Source of the DNA: Bradyrhizobium hereditatis
GTDB lineage: Bacteria > Pseudomonadota > Alphaproteobacteria > Rhizobiales > Xanthobacteraceae
Reading direction: 5' to 3'
NCBI RefSeq assembly: GCF_020329435.1
Contig: NZ_JAGKJK010000005.1
Span: forward strand, 62,001 to 126,000
DNA length: 64,000 nt
The translations under genes were made by a program, and so were the position numbers. Within the stretch, counting starts at the first letter, position 1; every line of letters starts with the position of its first letter. The notes under the pieces are model-generated. The model saw only the letters and a program-made list of their open reading frames with translations, ran no database searches and had not been told where the DNA came from. Below are positions 33,826 to 42,778 of the stretch, in pieces.

Positions 33826-35700
33826 GTGAGGCAGCGTAAGACGGACTATGGGACCATCATTCTACACTGGACGTTCGTCGCGGCATTTGCCGTTGCGCTC
33901 GTCACCGGCTTGCGCATCGCGACGGAAACCCCCGACCGCACCTGGATCAACTGGTTCGATGCCGTGTTGCCGCGCGACAGCGTATGGATCGCCCACATGC
34001 AGGCGGCCGTCGTCCTGGTCGCCGTGGCGATCGGCTACATCGTCTACATGCTCCGCTCCGGTCTTGGACGCCGCGTCCAGCTCGACAAAGTTCGCCTGCG
34101 CGGCCTGTTCGGCCGCGGGCAGGCGCGATTGAGCGCAGTGATCGCCCTGATGTACTGGATCTTCTTTGTCACGATGTCGATCCTGCTGGTCAGCGGCGGC
34201 GCGCTCTATTTCGGCTTCTACTCCGGCTATGACGTGGCGATGCTGCACTGGGTGGGGACCTGGGTGATCCTCGCCTTCGTCGTGCTTCACGTCCTGACCC
34301 AGTACAAGAGCGGCGGCGTTGCGCAGCTCCTGCGCATCTTTCGTCCAGCTCCTTTGCCCGCGCCGCCACCGCGGCTCGATGCGGTCGAACTGCTGGGGAT
34401 GCTCGCCGAGCAGTCGGCACGCCTGCCGGACACCGACGGCGCGCCACCGGAAGTCTCATCCCATCCGCTGCAGCCGCGCGCCGACATGCGGCGGGAGCGG
34501 ACGACGGAGCCGGATCGGACGCCGCCAAACGCCGGTCCGGCACACTCCCGAAACCCGACCCTGCAGGCCAACGCATTCGTCGTGGCAGCCGCTGCGGCGA
34601 TCACTGGTGCCTCGCTGCTGGTGGCAACAGACCGGCTGGCCGTGGACAGCGTGCAGATTCGCCGCATCAATCCCGCCGACGCCCCGACCCTCGACGGCGA
34701 CACCTCCGATCGGGCCTGGCGCGGCGTCAAGCCGTTCTCGCTGCTAACCGGAGAAGGCGGCAATTTCGACGGCAAGGGCGAGACCAGAATCGCAATCCGC
34801 GCGGTGCATGACGGCACCTACGCGTATTTCCTCTTCACCTGGGAAGATTCGACGCGTTCGCTGAAGCACCTGCCGCTGATCAAGCAGGCCGACGGATGGC
34901 ATCTGCTGCATTCCGGCTTTCAGATCGGCGACGAGCATCAATACAATGAAGACAAGTTCTCGGTGCTGCTGACCACCTCTGATGTCACGCTGGCCGGTGG
35001 CCGCACCTTTCATCCTGGGCCGCAGCCGGTCGCCGGCGCCCCGGCCACCATGAGCGGCCGCGGACTGCACTACACGGCAGCCGGCTATGCCGATGTCTGG
35101 CAGTGGAAGGCGACCAGTGGCGCGTCCGGGTGGATGGACGATGCCCATTTCGGACCGCCGCTCAATCCGACCCCGATGCAGGCGGCAAACGTCGTGCCGT
35201 ACAAGGGCGGCTTCGCGCCCGATCCGGGAGCGGCGAACTATCGCGACAATTTCACCGTCGAGGCCGACCTTACCGGCGGTCCGCGCCGCAGCCGCCTGGT
35301 CGCGCCGCTGCGCCTGCCCAAGATCGTCACCGCTACATCGGATGCATTGGGAGATATCGATCTCGATCCCAATCACGGCGAAAGCGACGGCGCACGCTGG
35401 TTCATGACCGAGCAGGATTCAATTCCCTATTCGACCGAATTAGATGCCCGCATCCCAACCGGTACCGTGATCCCCGGTGTCATCCTGGGCGGCGAATTTT
35501 CAGGCGATCGCGCCGACGTTCGATCTGCAGCCCGCTGGGCTTCCGGCCATTGGGCACTGGAGGTGAAGCGCCGGCTCGACACAACAAGCGAATTTGACGT
35601 GCCGATCAGAAGCGGCGTGTTCATGCGGGTTGCCGCATTCGATCACAGCCAGATCAGACATACACGGCATGTCCGGCCCATTCGTATCGAGGTGGAATAA
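33826..35700 (+). CDS. Cytochrome b561-type membrane domain fused to an ethylbenzene-dehydrogenase-like haem domain
   Basis: A 624-residue protein starting with GTG at 33826. Residues 1 to about 165 form four membrane helices with histidines suited to two haems b (ILHWTF, AHMQAAVV, MLHWVGTW, VLHVLTQY). A Pro/Arg-rich linker follows, then a further helix (about 247-265), then a periplasmic domain (about 270-620) resembling the EB_dh haem-binding subunit family: APTLDGDTSDRAWRGVKPF at its start and an ESDGARWFM segment. The domain normally carries haem b in DMSO-reductase-family gamma subunits, yet no molybdoenzyme is encoded nearby. It abuts the flavoreductase gene with zero spacing. Confidence 0.8.
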   Translation: MRQRKTDYGTIILHWTFVAAFAVALVTGLRIATETPDRTWINWFDAVLPRDSVWIAHMQAAVVLVAVAIGYIVYMLRSGLGRRVQLDKVRLRGLFGRGQARLSAVIALMYWIFFVTMSILLVSGGALYFGFYSGYDVAMLHWVGTWVILAFVVLHVLTQYKSGGVAQLLRIFRPAPLPAPPPRLDAVELLGMLAEQSARLPDTDGAPPEVSSHPLQPRADMRRERTTEPDRTPPNAGPAHSRNPTLQANAFVVAAAAAITGASLLVATDRLAVDSVQIRRINPADAPTLDGDTSDRAWRGVKPFSLLTGEGGNFDGKGETRIAIRAVHDGTYAYFLFTWEDSTRSLKHLPLIKQADGWHLLHSGFQIGDEHQYNEDKFSVLLTTSDVTLAGGRTFHPGPQPVAGAPATMSGRGLHYTAAGYADVWQWKATSGASGWMDDAHFGPPLNPTPMQAANVVPYKGGFAPDPGAANYRDNFTVEADLTGGPRRSRLVAPLRLPKIVTATSDALGDIDLDPNHGESDGARWFMTEQDSIPYSTELDARIPTGTVIPGVILGGEFSGDRADVRSAARWASGHWALEVKRRLDTTSEFDVPIRSGVFMRVAAFDHSQIRHTRHVRPIRIEVE

Positions 35701-36774
35701 ATGTCAAGGATTTGCAAGGTCACAATCAACAACGAGCCATTTCTGGCGAACCGCGGCGAGCTTCTGCTCGATTGGGCGCTGATGAACGGCGTCGATCTGC
35801 CACACGATTGCCGCTCCGGCATCTGCGGCGCCTGCCGCGTGCGCTTGGTCGACGGCAAGGTATTTGGCGGCCACAGCCGGGGCGACGAGATGATCCACGC
35901 CTGCCAGGCCAGAATCGTTTCCGATCTCGAGATTGCGATCGAGGCCGCGCCCGAGCCAGTGACGCTGTCGGCGGAAGTGGCGCAGACCGTTCAGCTCGCC
36001 CCCGACGTGGTCGGCGTCGACATCGGACTGCCGAAGCCGCTCGACTACCTTCCCGGTCAGTATTGCAAGCTGCAGTTTCAGGGATTCCCCGCGAGGTCCT
36101 ACAGCCCGACCTATCCGCTGGAAGGTCCGCCGCACGACCACCTCTTGCATTTTCACATCCGCAAGGTCACGGACGGTCAGGTATCGTCGGCGCTCGGCCA
36201 CGACATCCGCCCCGGGCACCGGGTCAAGCTGATGGGGCCGTACGGCCGCGCGTTCTTCCGGCAAGGCCATGAAGGCCGCATCGTTCTCGTCGCGAGCGGC
36301 ACCGGTTTCGCCCCGATGTGGTCGGTTGCCGTCGCCGCGATCATGGAGCAGCCGAAACGGGAAATGGTGTTCATTGTCCAGGCGCGCAGCCTGCGCTCTC
36401 TCTACATGCATGCCGCCCTCTGCCGGCTGGCGCTGTTTCCCAACGTCACGCTGATCCCGATGGTGTCGGAGCCGCAGCAGGTCTCGCATGCCGTCCGCAG
36501 CGGCCGGCCGACTGATCATTTGCCAAAACTGACGGCCGACGATGTGGTCTATACCGCCGGTGCGCCGGCGATGACGGATGCGGTGGCGCGGATCGCCAAG
36601 GCCGCGGGCGCACGATGCTACACCGACCCATTCGTGCAGGAGGCGCGGACGGTCGAACAGCCCGGCCTGATGTCGCGCCTCACCGGCTGGCTCAACGAGC
36701 CGAAGAGCGCCATCCCGCTGCAGCCGGCGCCGATGCCGCGCGGCGCCGCCGCGGTTGGCGTGGGTAACCGTTAG
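35701..36774 (+). CDS. 2Fe-2S ferredoxin/flavin NAD(P)H reductase
   Basis: A 357-residue electron-transfer protein. The N-terminal ferredoxin domain has plant-type cluster ligands Cys37, Cys42, Cys45 and Cys68 (HDCRSGICGACRVRL then HAC). The FNR-like part follows: FAD motif RSYS at about 131 and nucleotide-binding GTGFAP at about 200, ending in a 40-residue proline-rich tail. Domain order is that of oxygenase reductases. Its ATG follows the stop of the cytochrome gene directly, so the two are translationally coupled and probably pass electrons from NAD(P)H to the membrane haems. Confidence 0.88.
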   Translation: MSRICKVTINNEPFLANRGELLLDWALMNGVDLPHDCRSGICGACRVRLVDGKVFGGHSRGDEMIHACQARIVSDLEIAIEAAPEPVTLSAEVAQTVQLAPDVVGVDIGLPKPLDYLPGQYCKLQFQGFPARSYSPTYPLEGPPHDHLLHFHIRKVTDGQVSSALGHDIRPGHRVKLMGPYGRAFFRQGHEGRIVLVASGTGFAPMWSVAVAAIMEQPKREMVFIVQARSLRSLYMHAALCRLALFPNVTLIPMVSEPQQVSHAVRSGRPTDHLPKLTADDVVYTAGAPAMTDAVARIAKAAGARCYTDPFVQEARTVEQPGLMSRLTGWLNEPKSAIPLQPAPMPRGAAAVGVGNR

Positions 36775-36818
36775 CGGGCAGTGGGCTAGAGAAGTAAGCC
36801 CGGATGCGAATGTGATCC

Positions 36819-36919
36819 GTCACCCTGAGGAGGCCGCGAAGCTGCCGTCTCGAAGGGCGACGGCCACCAGCCGGGCCGCACATCCTTCGAGGCTCGCTTC
36901 GCTCGCGCCTCAGGATGAC
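36819..36919. repeat. Palindromic intergenic repeat, type 3
   Basis: The element begins GTCACCCTGAG (36819-36829) and ends CTCAGGATGAC (36909-36919), inverted copies with one mismatch; the interior contains GAGGCTCGCTTCGCTCGCGCCTC, itself nearly palindromic. It sits between the flavoreductase and the convergent GST remnant. Such GTCACCCTGAGG palindromes are common in Bradyrhizobium and relatives. Confidence 0.7.
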
Positions 36920-36974
36920 GGGACTGCTAGCGCGTGCGCGCTGCCTGGGCCTACCCTCACTATGCTTTTGGCGA

Positions 36975-38008
36975 TCACGCCGCGGCAGGCAGCAGCCTCT
37001 CGCAGCCCGTCCCCGCGATGATTGACGACACTGCGTGCCGCGCGGAAGTATCCAGCTTGCCGTACTCCTCGCCGATCCACTTGATACATTTGGCCTGATA
37101 GGGGAATGGCTCCTGCACCCAGGGCAGGCCGTCGACTTCCGCCTCGACCTTTGCCGCGCCCTGCGCGACCGCTTTCGCGTTGGCCAGCATCACGGGGACA
37201 TAGACGCGGCCCATCTCGACGAACAGGTCCTTCAGCGTCGCCGGAATATTGTCGCGCGAAATCCAGTCTGCCTCTGCCGGCTCGACGCCGGAGAGGTCTT
37301 CCAGCACTTCGGTCCAGGCGAACAGGCGGGGCGCTTCACTGAGTGTGATCGCTGTCGGCGTCAGATCGAAGCGCGCCAATTGGGGCAGTTGGCCATAGGC
37401 CGCAAAATCCGACGTGCCGGGACGCGCGCCCATCAGGAACGGATGATACTCTAGATGGCGTTTCATGGCGCCGAGATAACGGCGGAAGCTCGCCTCGATG
37501 ACGGGGCGCGGTGGTGTCGTTGGAGCCGACGACATAGAGGCGCGAGATCTGGCGGTCCTTGATGAAGGGCCTTCGGCGCGAGCGCAGCTTCGGTCATCGG
37601 CTTGACCGACCAGCGCGGCAGGATTTCCGCGGCCTGCTCTGCATCGGCAGGAAAATGCCAGCGATAGTGAAACATCGCCTTGGTGAGCCACTCGTCGGCA
37701 AAGTCTTCCAGGAGATAGTCGAGGAAGGCGATCGCAGGATCCGATGGCACGAGCTTTCGATCCGGATAGTCGCGCTCGAACCGGCGGAGTAGCGGCGTCG
37801 AATCGACGACCGCCTCAATCGAGCCGTCCTCCTTCGTGAAATAGAAGGTCGGCAGCAGTTGCGGCTTCGGCCTGGGTAGATCGGTCGGCGTGCGGTGCGA
37901 GCCGACCAGGAGACGATAGGGAATGCGGCGGTAGCGCAAGGCCGCCAGCATCTTGCGTGTATAGGGCGAACCTGGCGCACCCAGCAGCATCAAGGGCGAA
38001 TGTGGCAT
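36975..38008 (-). pseudogene. Glutathione S-transferase family gene with two +1 frameshifts
   Basis: Reading from ATG 38008 (GGGGGAGC upstream) gives a thioredoxin-like GST N-domain (LLGAPGSPYTRKMLAAL, then the family's proline region LPTFYF and a DSTPLLRRF segment) that runs to about 37570 before losing sense. Sense resumes in the next frame (FIKDRQISRLYVVG) and then, after about 37505, in the third frame (VIEASFRRYLG to the stop at 36975). Each shift is explained by one extra C on the coding strand: in a run at 37566-37568 and in a run of four at 37503-37506. With both removed, a single chain of about 344 residues results. It is either a recent pseudogene or an assembly error; the flanking coding quality is intact. 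Confidence 0.78.
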
Positions 38009-38100
38009 CGTGCTCCCCCCGTTTCTTGTCTGGCAATGATACTGCCAACGGCAAAACGGATGGAGAAGCCCCATAAAGATGGGATCGGCCAGCCGCGCTT

Positions 38101-38913
38101 TCAGCCCGAGATGGCTGCGATATACCGTCGGACGGACATTTCGAACGCCGCCTTGGCATTGCCTTCGATGTTACGGCCCCACCACGCACCATAGATGCGG
38201 TCGAACGCCAGTGGCTCGACCGCACCGGCGATGCGACGCACCGCTGCGGCATTGAGCGGAATGTAATTCGGATAGCTGTACATGAAGGAGAGTGAGCGAC
38301 GGTCCATCGCGACCATCGCAATGTCTCCGGTGAGCAACGCGCCCCTACCCTCCGCACCGGTGCGCCAATGCAGGATGGTGGCGCCGGCAAAGTGACCACC
38401 GGTCCGCACCAGAAGAATGTCGTCGGATATCCGATAAGTGTCGCCGGTCCATGGCACGATGGTCCGATGCGGCCGCGTGACGAAGGCACTGTCATCGGCA
38501 TGCAGATAGGCCGGCACACCGCCGAACGCCTCGCTCCAGTCGGCGACCGCGCCATAGTAATGCGGGTGTGAAATGGCGATTGCCTTCAGGCCGCCGAGCG
38601 AGCGGATGTAATCGATAGCTTCGGGAGTAGCGAGCGGCACGCAGTCCCACATCACGCAGCCGTCCGCCTCCCGCACCAGCAGCGCGCGCTGACCAATCGC
38701 AAAACCTGGTTCGAGGCCGATGCCGGGAATGCCGAGATCGTCGCGCCAGACGAGCTTGTGACTTTTCGCCAGTTCCTCGCGGGTGAGCCACGCTTGGCCC
38801 TTCCAGTTCACATACTGCCGCTCATCCTCGCAGACCAGACACGCGGCCGGCGGCTCGGCGCTATCGGGAAACTGGGCGCCACATTGTTCGCAGGTCCATA
38901 GCGGCATCGGCAT
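38101..38913 (-). CDS. MBL-fold metallo-hydrolase with an N-terminal zinc ribbon
   Basis: A 270-residue protein starting at ATG 38913 behind AGGAG. Residues 1-32 form a rubredoxin-like knuckle pair (Cys8, Cys11, Cys25, Cys28). The rest has the metallo-beta-lactamase fold, but the first metal motif is degenerate: ISHPHYYGAVADW instead of HxHxDH, with later GGHFAGATIL and LLTGDIAM supplying the downstream histidine and aspartate. It may keep one metal or hydrolyse nothing. It is 66 bases after the gamma-glutamyltransferase gene, same strand. Confidence 0.82.
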   Translation of the reverse strand: MPMPLWTCEQCGAQFPDSAEPPAACLVCEDERQYVNWKGQAWLTREELAKSHKLVWRDDLGIPGIGLEPGFAIGQRALLVREADGCVMWDCVPLATPEAIDYIRSLGGLKAIAISHPHYYGAVADWSEAFGGVPAYLHADDSAFVTRPHRTIVPWTGDTYRISDDILLVRTGGHFAGATILHWRTGAEGRGALLTGDIAMVAMDRRSLSFMYSYPNYIPLNAAAVRRIAGAVEPLAFDRIYGAWWGRNIEGNAKAAFEMSVRRYIAAISG

Positions 38914-38979
38914 CACTCCTGTTGGCGGAGTGGTAACGCAGAATGGCACGGTCAGCCAATGCGCGACGTAGATCAATAG

Positions 38980-40608
38980 TTAGTAACCGATCGCCGCGCC
39001 GTCGCTGCGCGGGTCGGAACCGCCGCTCAACATGCCATTTCGTCGGTTGATCGTGATGCCATGCGCGTGACCTGCCATTTCGTTCCAGGCTTCCCAGCGA
39101 TTGATGAGGTGGCCGCGTTGCGCGAGCGCATCGATCGTGCTCGCGGGAAAGCGGCTTTCCATATGCAGGGTGTCGCGCGCCTCGCCGAGCGCGAAGCGTC
39201 CGGACAGGAACCGCGGCATCTCGATCGCTTCCTGGATGTCGAGACCGAAATCGATCATGGCGGAATAGAGCTGCAGCTGGATTTGCGGCTGCCCGTCCGC
39301 GCCCATGCAGCCGAGCACGCTCCAGAGTTTGCCATCGCGCTTGGCCATCGAGGCAATCAGCGTGTGCAGCGGAATCTTGCCGGGCTCGAGGCGATTGGGA
39401 TGGCGACGATCGAGCGAGAAATATGCGCCACGATTTTGCAGGATCACGCCGGTCTTTCCTGCCACCACGCAGGAGCCGAACGCTCCGTAAAGGCTTTGGA
39501 TCAGTGATGCAGCATTGCCATCGCGATCGACCGTGGCGACATAGACCGTATCGCCGGACAGGCAGCCATAGGACGGCACCATATCCCACCTCAATGCCGA
39601 TCGCCCGTCGATCAGCCGCCCACGCTCGGCCGCATATTCCTTGGAGATGAGACGCTCGACCGGCACCTCGGCAAAGGCAGGATCGGCGAGCATCTGGTCG
39701 CGGTCGTGGTAGGCGATCTGCTTGGCCTGCACCATGAGATGCACATGGTCGGGTCCGAGGAAATCCTTGCGATGCAGTTCGTGCGGCTCGAGGAGGTTGA
39801 GCATTTCGAGCACGGTAAAGCCCTGCGTCGGCGGCGGCGTGTTGAAGACCGTGACGTCGCGGTAGTGGCCGACAAGAGGTTCGCCCCAGACGGCCTTCTG
39901 CCGGCGGAAATCACCGAGCCGGAACAGGCCGCTGTTTTCTTCCGAGAAGCGCGCCATCTCGGCGGCCACTTGGCCATCGTAAAATCCTTCCCATCCATGA
40001 TCCGCGATCGATTGCAGCGTGCGCGCGAGATTTGCGTTGGTCAGCTTCGTTCCTGCCGGCGCGGCCGTGCCTTGCGGAAAGAACAACGCGGCGGTCTCGT
40101 GATCCCTCGCGAGATCATCGCGCATCATCTCGATGAAGCTCGCAAGGCGGCCGGTGACCGGATAGCCGTCGCGCGCATAGAAGATTGCGCTTTCCAGCAC
40201 GCGACTGAGCGGCAACCGTCCATGAACACCATGCGCCTCTATCCAGCTCGCCACTGCACCGGGCACCGTCAGCGTCGCCGGCACGATGCCGCGCAGCGGA
40301 ATCCCGTTCAGTCCGCGCGCTTCGAGCGCGGAAAGCGTCGCGCCCTCGGCCGCCTTGCCGCCGCCATTGAGGTAGCGGATCTCGCCGCTCGCACCATCAT
40401 GGATGAGCCAGAACGCATCGCCGCCGAGCCCGGTCATGTGCGGATAGACCACCGCGAGCACGGCGCTGGTTGCGATCGCGGCATCGATCGCAGAGCCGCC
40501 GGCGCGCAGCACGTCGAGGCCGGCGGCGGAAGCGAGCGAATGCGGCGACGTCACCATGCCCTGTGACCCCAGCGTCACGGGCCGGCCGGTGCGGATATCC
40601 AATTTCAA
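38980..40608 (-). CDS. ggt: Gamma-glutamyltransferase family protein
   Basis: A 542-residue N-terminal-nucleophile hydrolase that transfers or hydrolyses gamma-glutamyl groups. VTSPHSLASAAGLDVLRAGGSAIDAAIA near the start and LTGLGGDAFW match the family. The autocleavage threonine is in CLSGDTVYVATVDRDGNAAS (about residue 353), giving a large and a small subunit. No signal peptide is evident, unlike the enterobacterial enzyme, so it may be cytoplasmic and act on gamma-glutamyl amides or amines. It follows tynA by 37 bases. Confidence 0.9.
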   Translation of the reverse strand: MKLDIRTGRPVTLGSQGMVTSPHSLASAAGLDVLRAGGSAIDAAIATSAVLAVVYPHMTGLGGDAFWLIHDGASGEIRYLNGGGKAAEGATLSALEARGLNGIPLRGIVPATLTVPGAVASWIEAHGVHGRLPLSRVLESAIFYARDGYPVTGRLASFIEMMRDDLARDHETAALFFPQGTAAPAGTKLTNANLARTLQSIADHGWEGFYDGQVAAEMARFSEENSGLFRLGDFRRQKAVWGEPLVGHYRDVTVFNTPPPTQGFTVLEMLNLLEPHELHRKDFLGPDHVHLMVQAKQIAYHDRDQMLADPAFAEVPVERLISKEYAAERGRLIDGRSALRWDMVPSYGCLSGDTVYVATVDRDGNAASLIQSLYGAFGSCVVAGKTGVILQNRGAYFSLDRRHPNRLEPGKIPLHTLIASMAKRDGKLWSVLGCMGADGQPQIQLQLYSAMIDFGLDIQEAIEMPRFLSGRFALGEARDTLHMESRFPASTIDALAQRGHLINRWEAWNEMAGHAHGITINRRNGMLSGGSDPRSDGAAIGY

Positions 40609-40645
40609 GCCTCCGATTTACCAACGATACCGGCCACGGCAATCT

Positions 40646-42622
40646 TCAGCCGCAGCACGAGCCAGTGTCGCGATTGTCACGGCTGGCGCTGTTGCGGTCG
40701 GGCGGCAGGTCCATCGCTGGATTCTCGGCAAAGAAGCCGTTCGGCTTCAGCGTGAAGCCGACATACTCAACCGGCATCACCGGGAAATCCTCGGGACGGC
40801 AGACATGCGTCGCCCCAAAGCTGTGCCAGACTACAATATCCTGGTTTTCGATAGAACGGTTTTTGGCAGCATATTTCGGCAGGCCGTCGCCGCCGGCATG
40901 CTGGTTCGGAAACTCGCCGCTGGCATAGCGTTCATCGGGCGCGTAGCGCGTCACCCAGATGTGCTTGGTCGCAAAGCCGCCGCGTTCGGTCATGTAGCAG
41001 CCCGGCTGCGCCAGCATCACAGGCGCGCTATGCGCGATCAGCTTGTACGCCGTCGGGCCGCCGACGCTGTTCTTCCTGTTGGGATTGGTGATCTTCCAGT
41101 ACCGCCCGGTCCGGCCATCGGCCTCGCGGACCGCGTCACGCTCGCGCGACAGCACCTGCGTCGTGGTGTCGAACACATTGCCATAAGGATTATCAGTGCC
41201 CCATGGCCGCGGCCGGAACTCATGCTCGGTGACGGTATTGCCCTCGCCGTCCAGCATCATGTGCAGGCGCGCATTGAAGAAATGCTGGTGCGTTGGGCCG
41301 CCGAGATTGTCGGCGACCATGCCGCCCCACGGATAGGATTTGCCGGATGCGACCGCCGCCGTCTGGATGATGCCGGTGAGCTTGACTTCGAGCTGAATGG
41401 TGCCGTCCTGGTAGAAGTACCAGAAGAATCCGTAATCGTAGTTTCCGACCGTCGTGAAGAAGGAGATGACGAGACGGCGCGACCGCCGCACCTCGAAGGT
41501 CTCGTTGCGGAATTCGTAGTGCTTCCAGAGGATGCCGTAGTCCTCTTCGTGCAGGCAGATCGCATTCTTCATGATGGTCGGCTGGCCGTAGTCGTCGGCG
41601 ACCGGCACGTCGAAATAGTGGATATGGCCGAGACAGTCGCAGCCGAGTTCGAGGGCGTTGGCGAGCTTGCCCAAGCCATATTCCCCGGCATCGAACGCGC
41701 ATTTCCAGAAATGGTTGGCGGTCGGATCGGCATAGGGAACGATCATATCGGTGATGCTGGCCCGATAGATGATCGGCCGCTCGTCCGCGCCGTCACGAAA
41801 TGCGATCTGATGCAGCACGAGGCCTTCGCGTGCGGTCCAGCCGACGCGGAACGACCAGTTCTGCCAGGAGACCTTCCAGCCCTCGACGGTGAAACTCGGG
41901 CCGTCCTTTTGGACGATATCCAGCGCCTTCACGTCGTTACGCGTTTGCGGGATCGACGCGCGGTCGTAGCTGCGCGATTGCTTGGGGATCGGAATGATCT
42001 CAGGCTCGTCGACGAGATGGACGATCCTGTTCTCGATCAGGTCGACCAGCGCGACCACGCCTTCGATCGGGTGCGCATAGCCATTGTCCTTGAGATTCTT
42101 GCGCCAGTAGGACACGGCGCTGACCAGCCTGCGGCCCTTCTCCACTTCGCGGTCGAAGTAGCCGGCCGAGAACGGATCGACCTGAACGAGCTCGATCTCT
42201 TCGTCGCTGAGGCCGCGCCGCTTCATCGCGCGTCGCCAGTCCGCATCGGCCTTGACGATGTCGCCGACCTTGAAGACTTCCTCGATCGTGATCGGCGGCT
42301 GGCCGTAAGGATGGGCCTTGGTCGAATACTCCCGCCATTCCGTGACAGTCCTGGTTTCGAGATCCACGGTCGCGGTGTGCGTCGCGCCGGACTTGCAGTC
42401 GAACAGAGTGACGGCGGCCCGACGTGGGGGTCTCGATGTCAGCGTCCATCCAAGGACATCTGGTTTGGCCGGCTCTTCGAGCTGCACGTGGGTGAATCGC
42501 GCGTGCGGACCGAGGCTCTTTGCTTGCTTCAATATTTCAGACGCCAGCGCGACTTCGGTTTCGCTGAGCGGATCGAGCGGATGGCCGGCCGCGATGCCGG
42601 CGGATGGCTTTGTGCGCACCAT
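40646..42622 (-). CDS. tynA: Copper-containing primary-amine oxidase (EC 1.4.3.21)
   Basis: A 658-residue quinoenzyme that oxidises primary amines to aldehydes with release of ammonia and hydrogen peroxide. The topaquinone precursor is Tyr395 in NYDY; the catalytic aspartate lies in AFDAGEYGLG; copper ligands are the HxH pair in GGPTHQHFFNARL and a later histidine in HSFGATHVCRPEDFPVMP. The length and two small N-terminal domains fit the family. There is no obvious signal peptide at the chosen ATG (42622), so the enzyme may be cytoplasmic, as in Arthrobacter types. A FeaR-like regulator is divergent. Confidence 0.95.
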   Translation of the reverse strand: MVRTKPSAGIAAGHPLDPLSETEVALASEILKQAKSLGPHARFTHVQLEEPAKPDVLGWTLTSRPPRRAAVTLFDCKSGATHTATVDLETRTVTEWREYSTKAHPYGQPPITIEEVFKVGDIVKADADWRRAMKRRGLSDEEIELVQVDPFSAGYFDREVEKGRRLVSAVSYWRKNLKDNGYAHPIEGVVALVDLIENRIVHLVDEPEIIPIPKQSRSYDRASIPQTRNDVKALDIVQKDGPSFTVEGWKVSWQNWSFRVGWTAREGLVLHQIAFRDGADERPIIYRASITDMIVPYADPTANHFWKCAFDAGEYGLGKLANALELGCDCLGHIHYFDVPVADDYGQPTIMKNAICLHEEDYGILWKHYEFRNETFEVRRSRRLVISFFTTVGNYDYGFFWYFYQDGTIQLEVKLTGIIQTAAVASGKSYPWGGMVADNLGGPTHQHFFNARLHMMLDGEGNTVTEHEFRPRPWGTDNPYGNVFDTTTQVLSRERDAVREADGRTGRYWKITNPNRKNSVGGPTAYKLIAHSAPVMLAQPGCYMTERGGFATKHIWVTRYAPDERYASGEFPNQHAGGDGLPKYAAKNRSIENQDIVVWHSFGATHVCRPEDFPVMPVEYVGFTLKPNGFFAENPAMDLPPDRNSASRDNRDTGSCCG

Positions 42623-42778
42623 ATCGGACCGAATTCCTCCGGGAACTGACGTCAGGCTACGGCCGCCCGGGGCATCGCGTCTTGAATGAGCCTGCCACCT
42701 CCGGGCCGGTTCGGCCCTTGCCAGAGCCACAGGTCCTGGGCGACGCTGGGGGAACTCCAACCCGATCTCGTTGAGGCC

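Noticed and set aside
40556..42649. Open frame of 697 codons antisense to the amine oxidase
   Set aside because: It mirrors tynA exactly, has no recognisable motif, and the amine oxidase frame has all catalytic residues.
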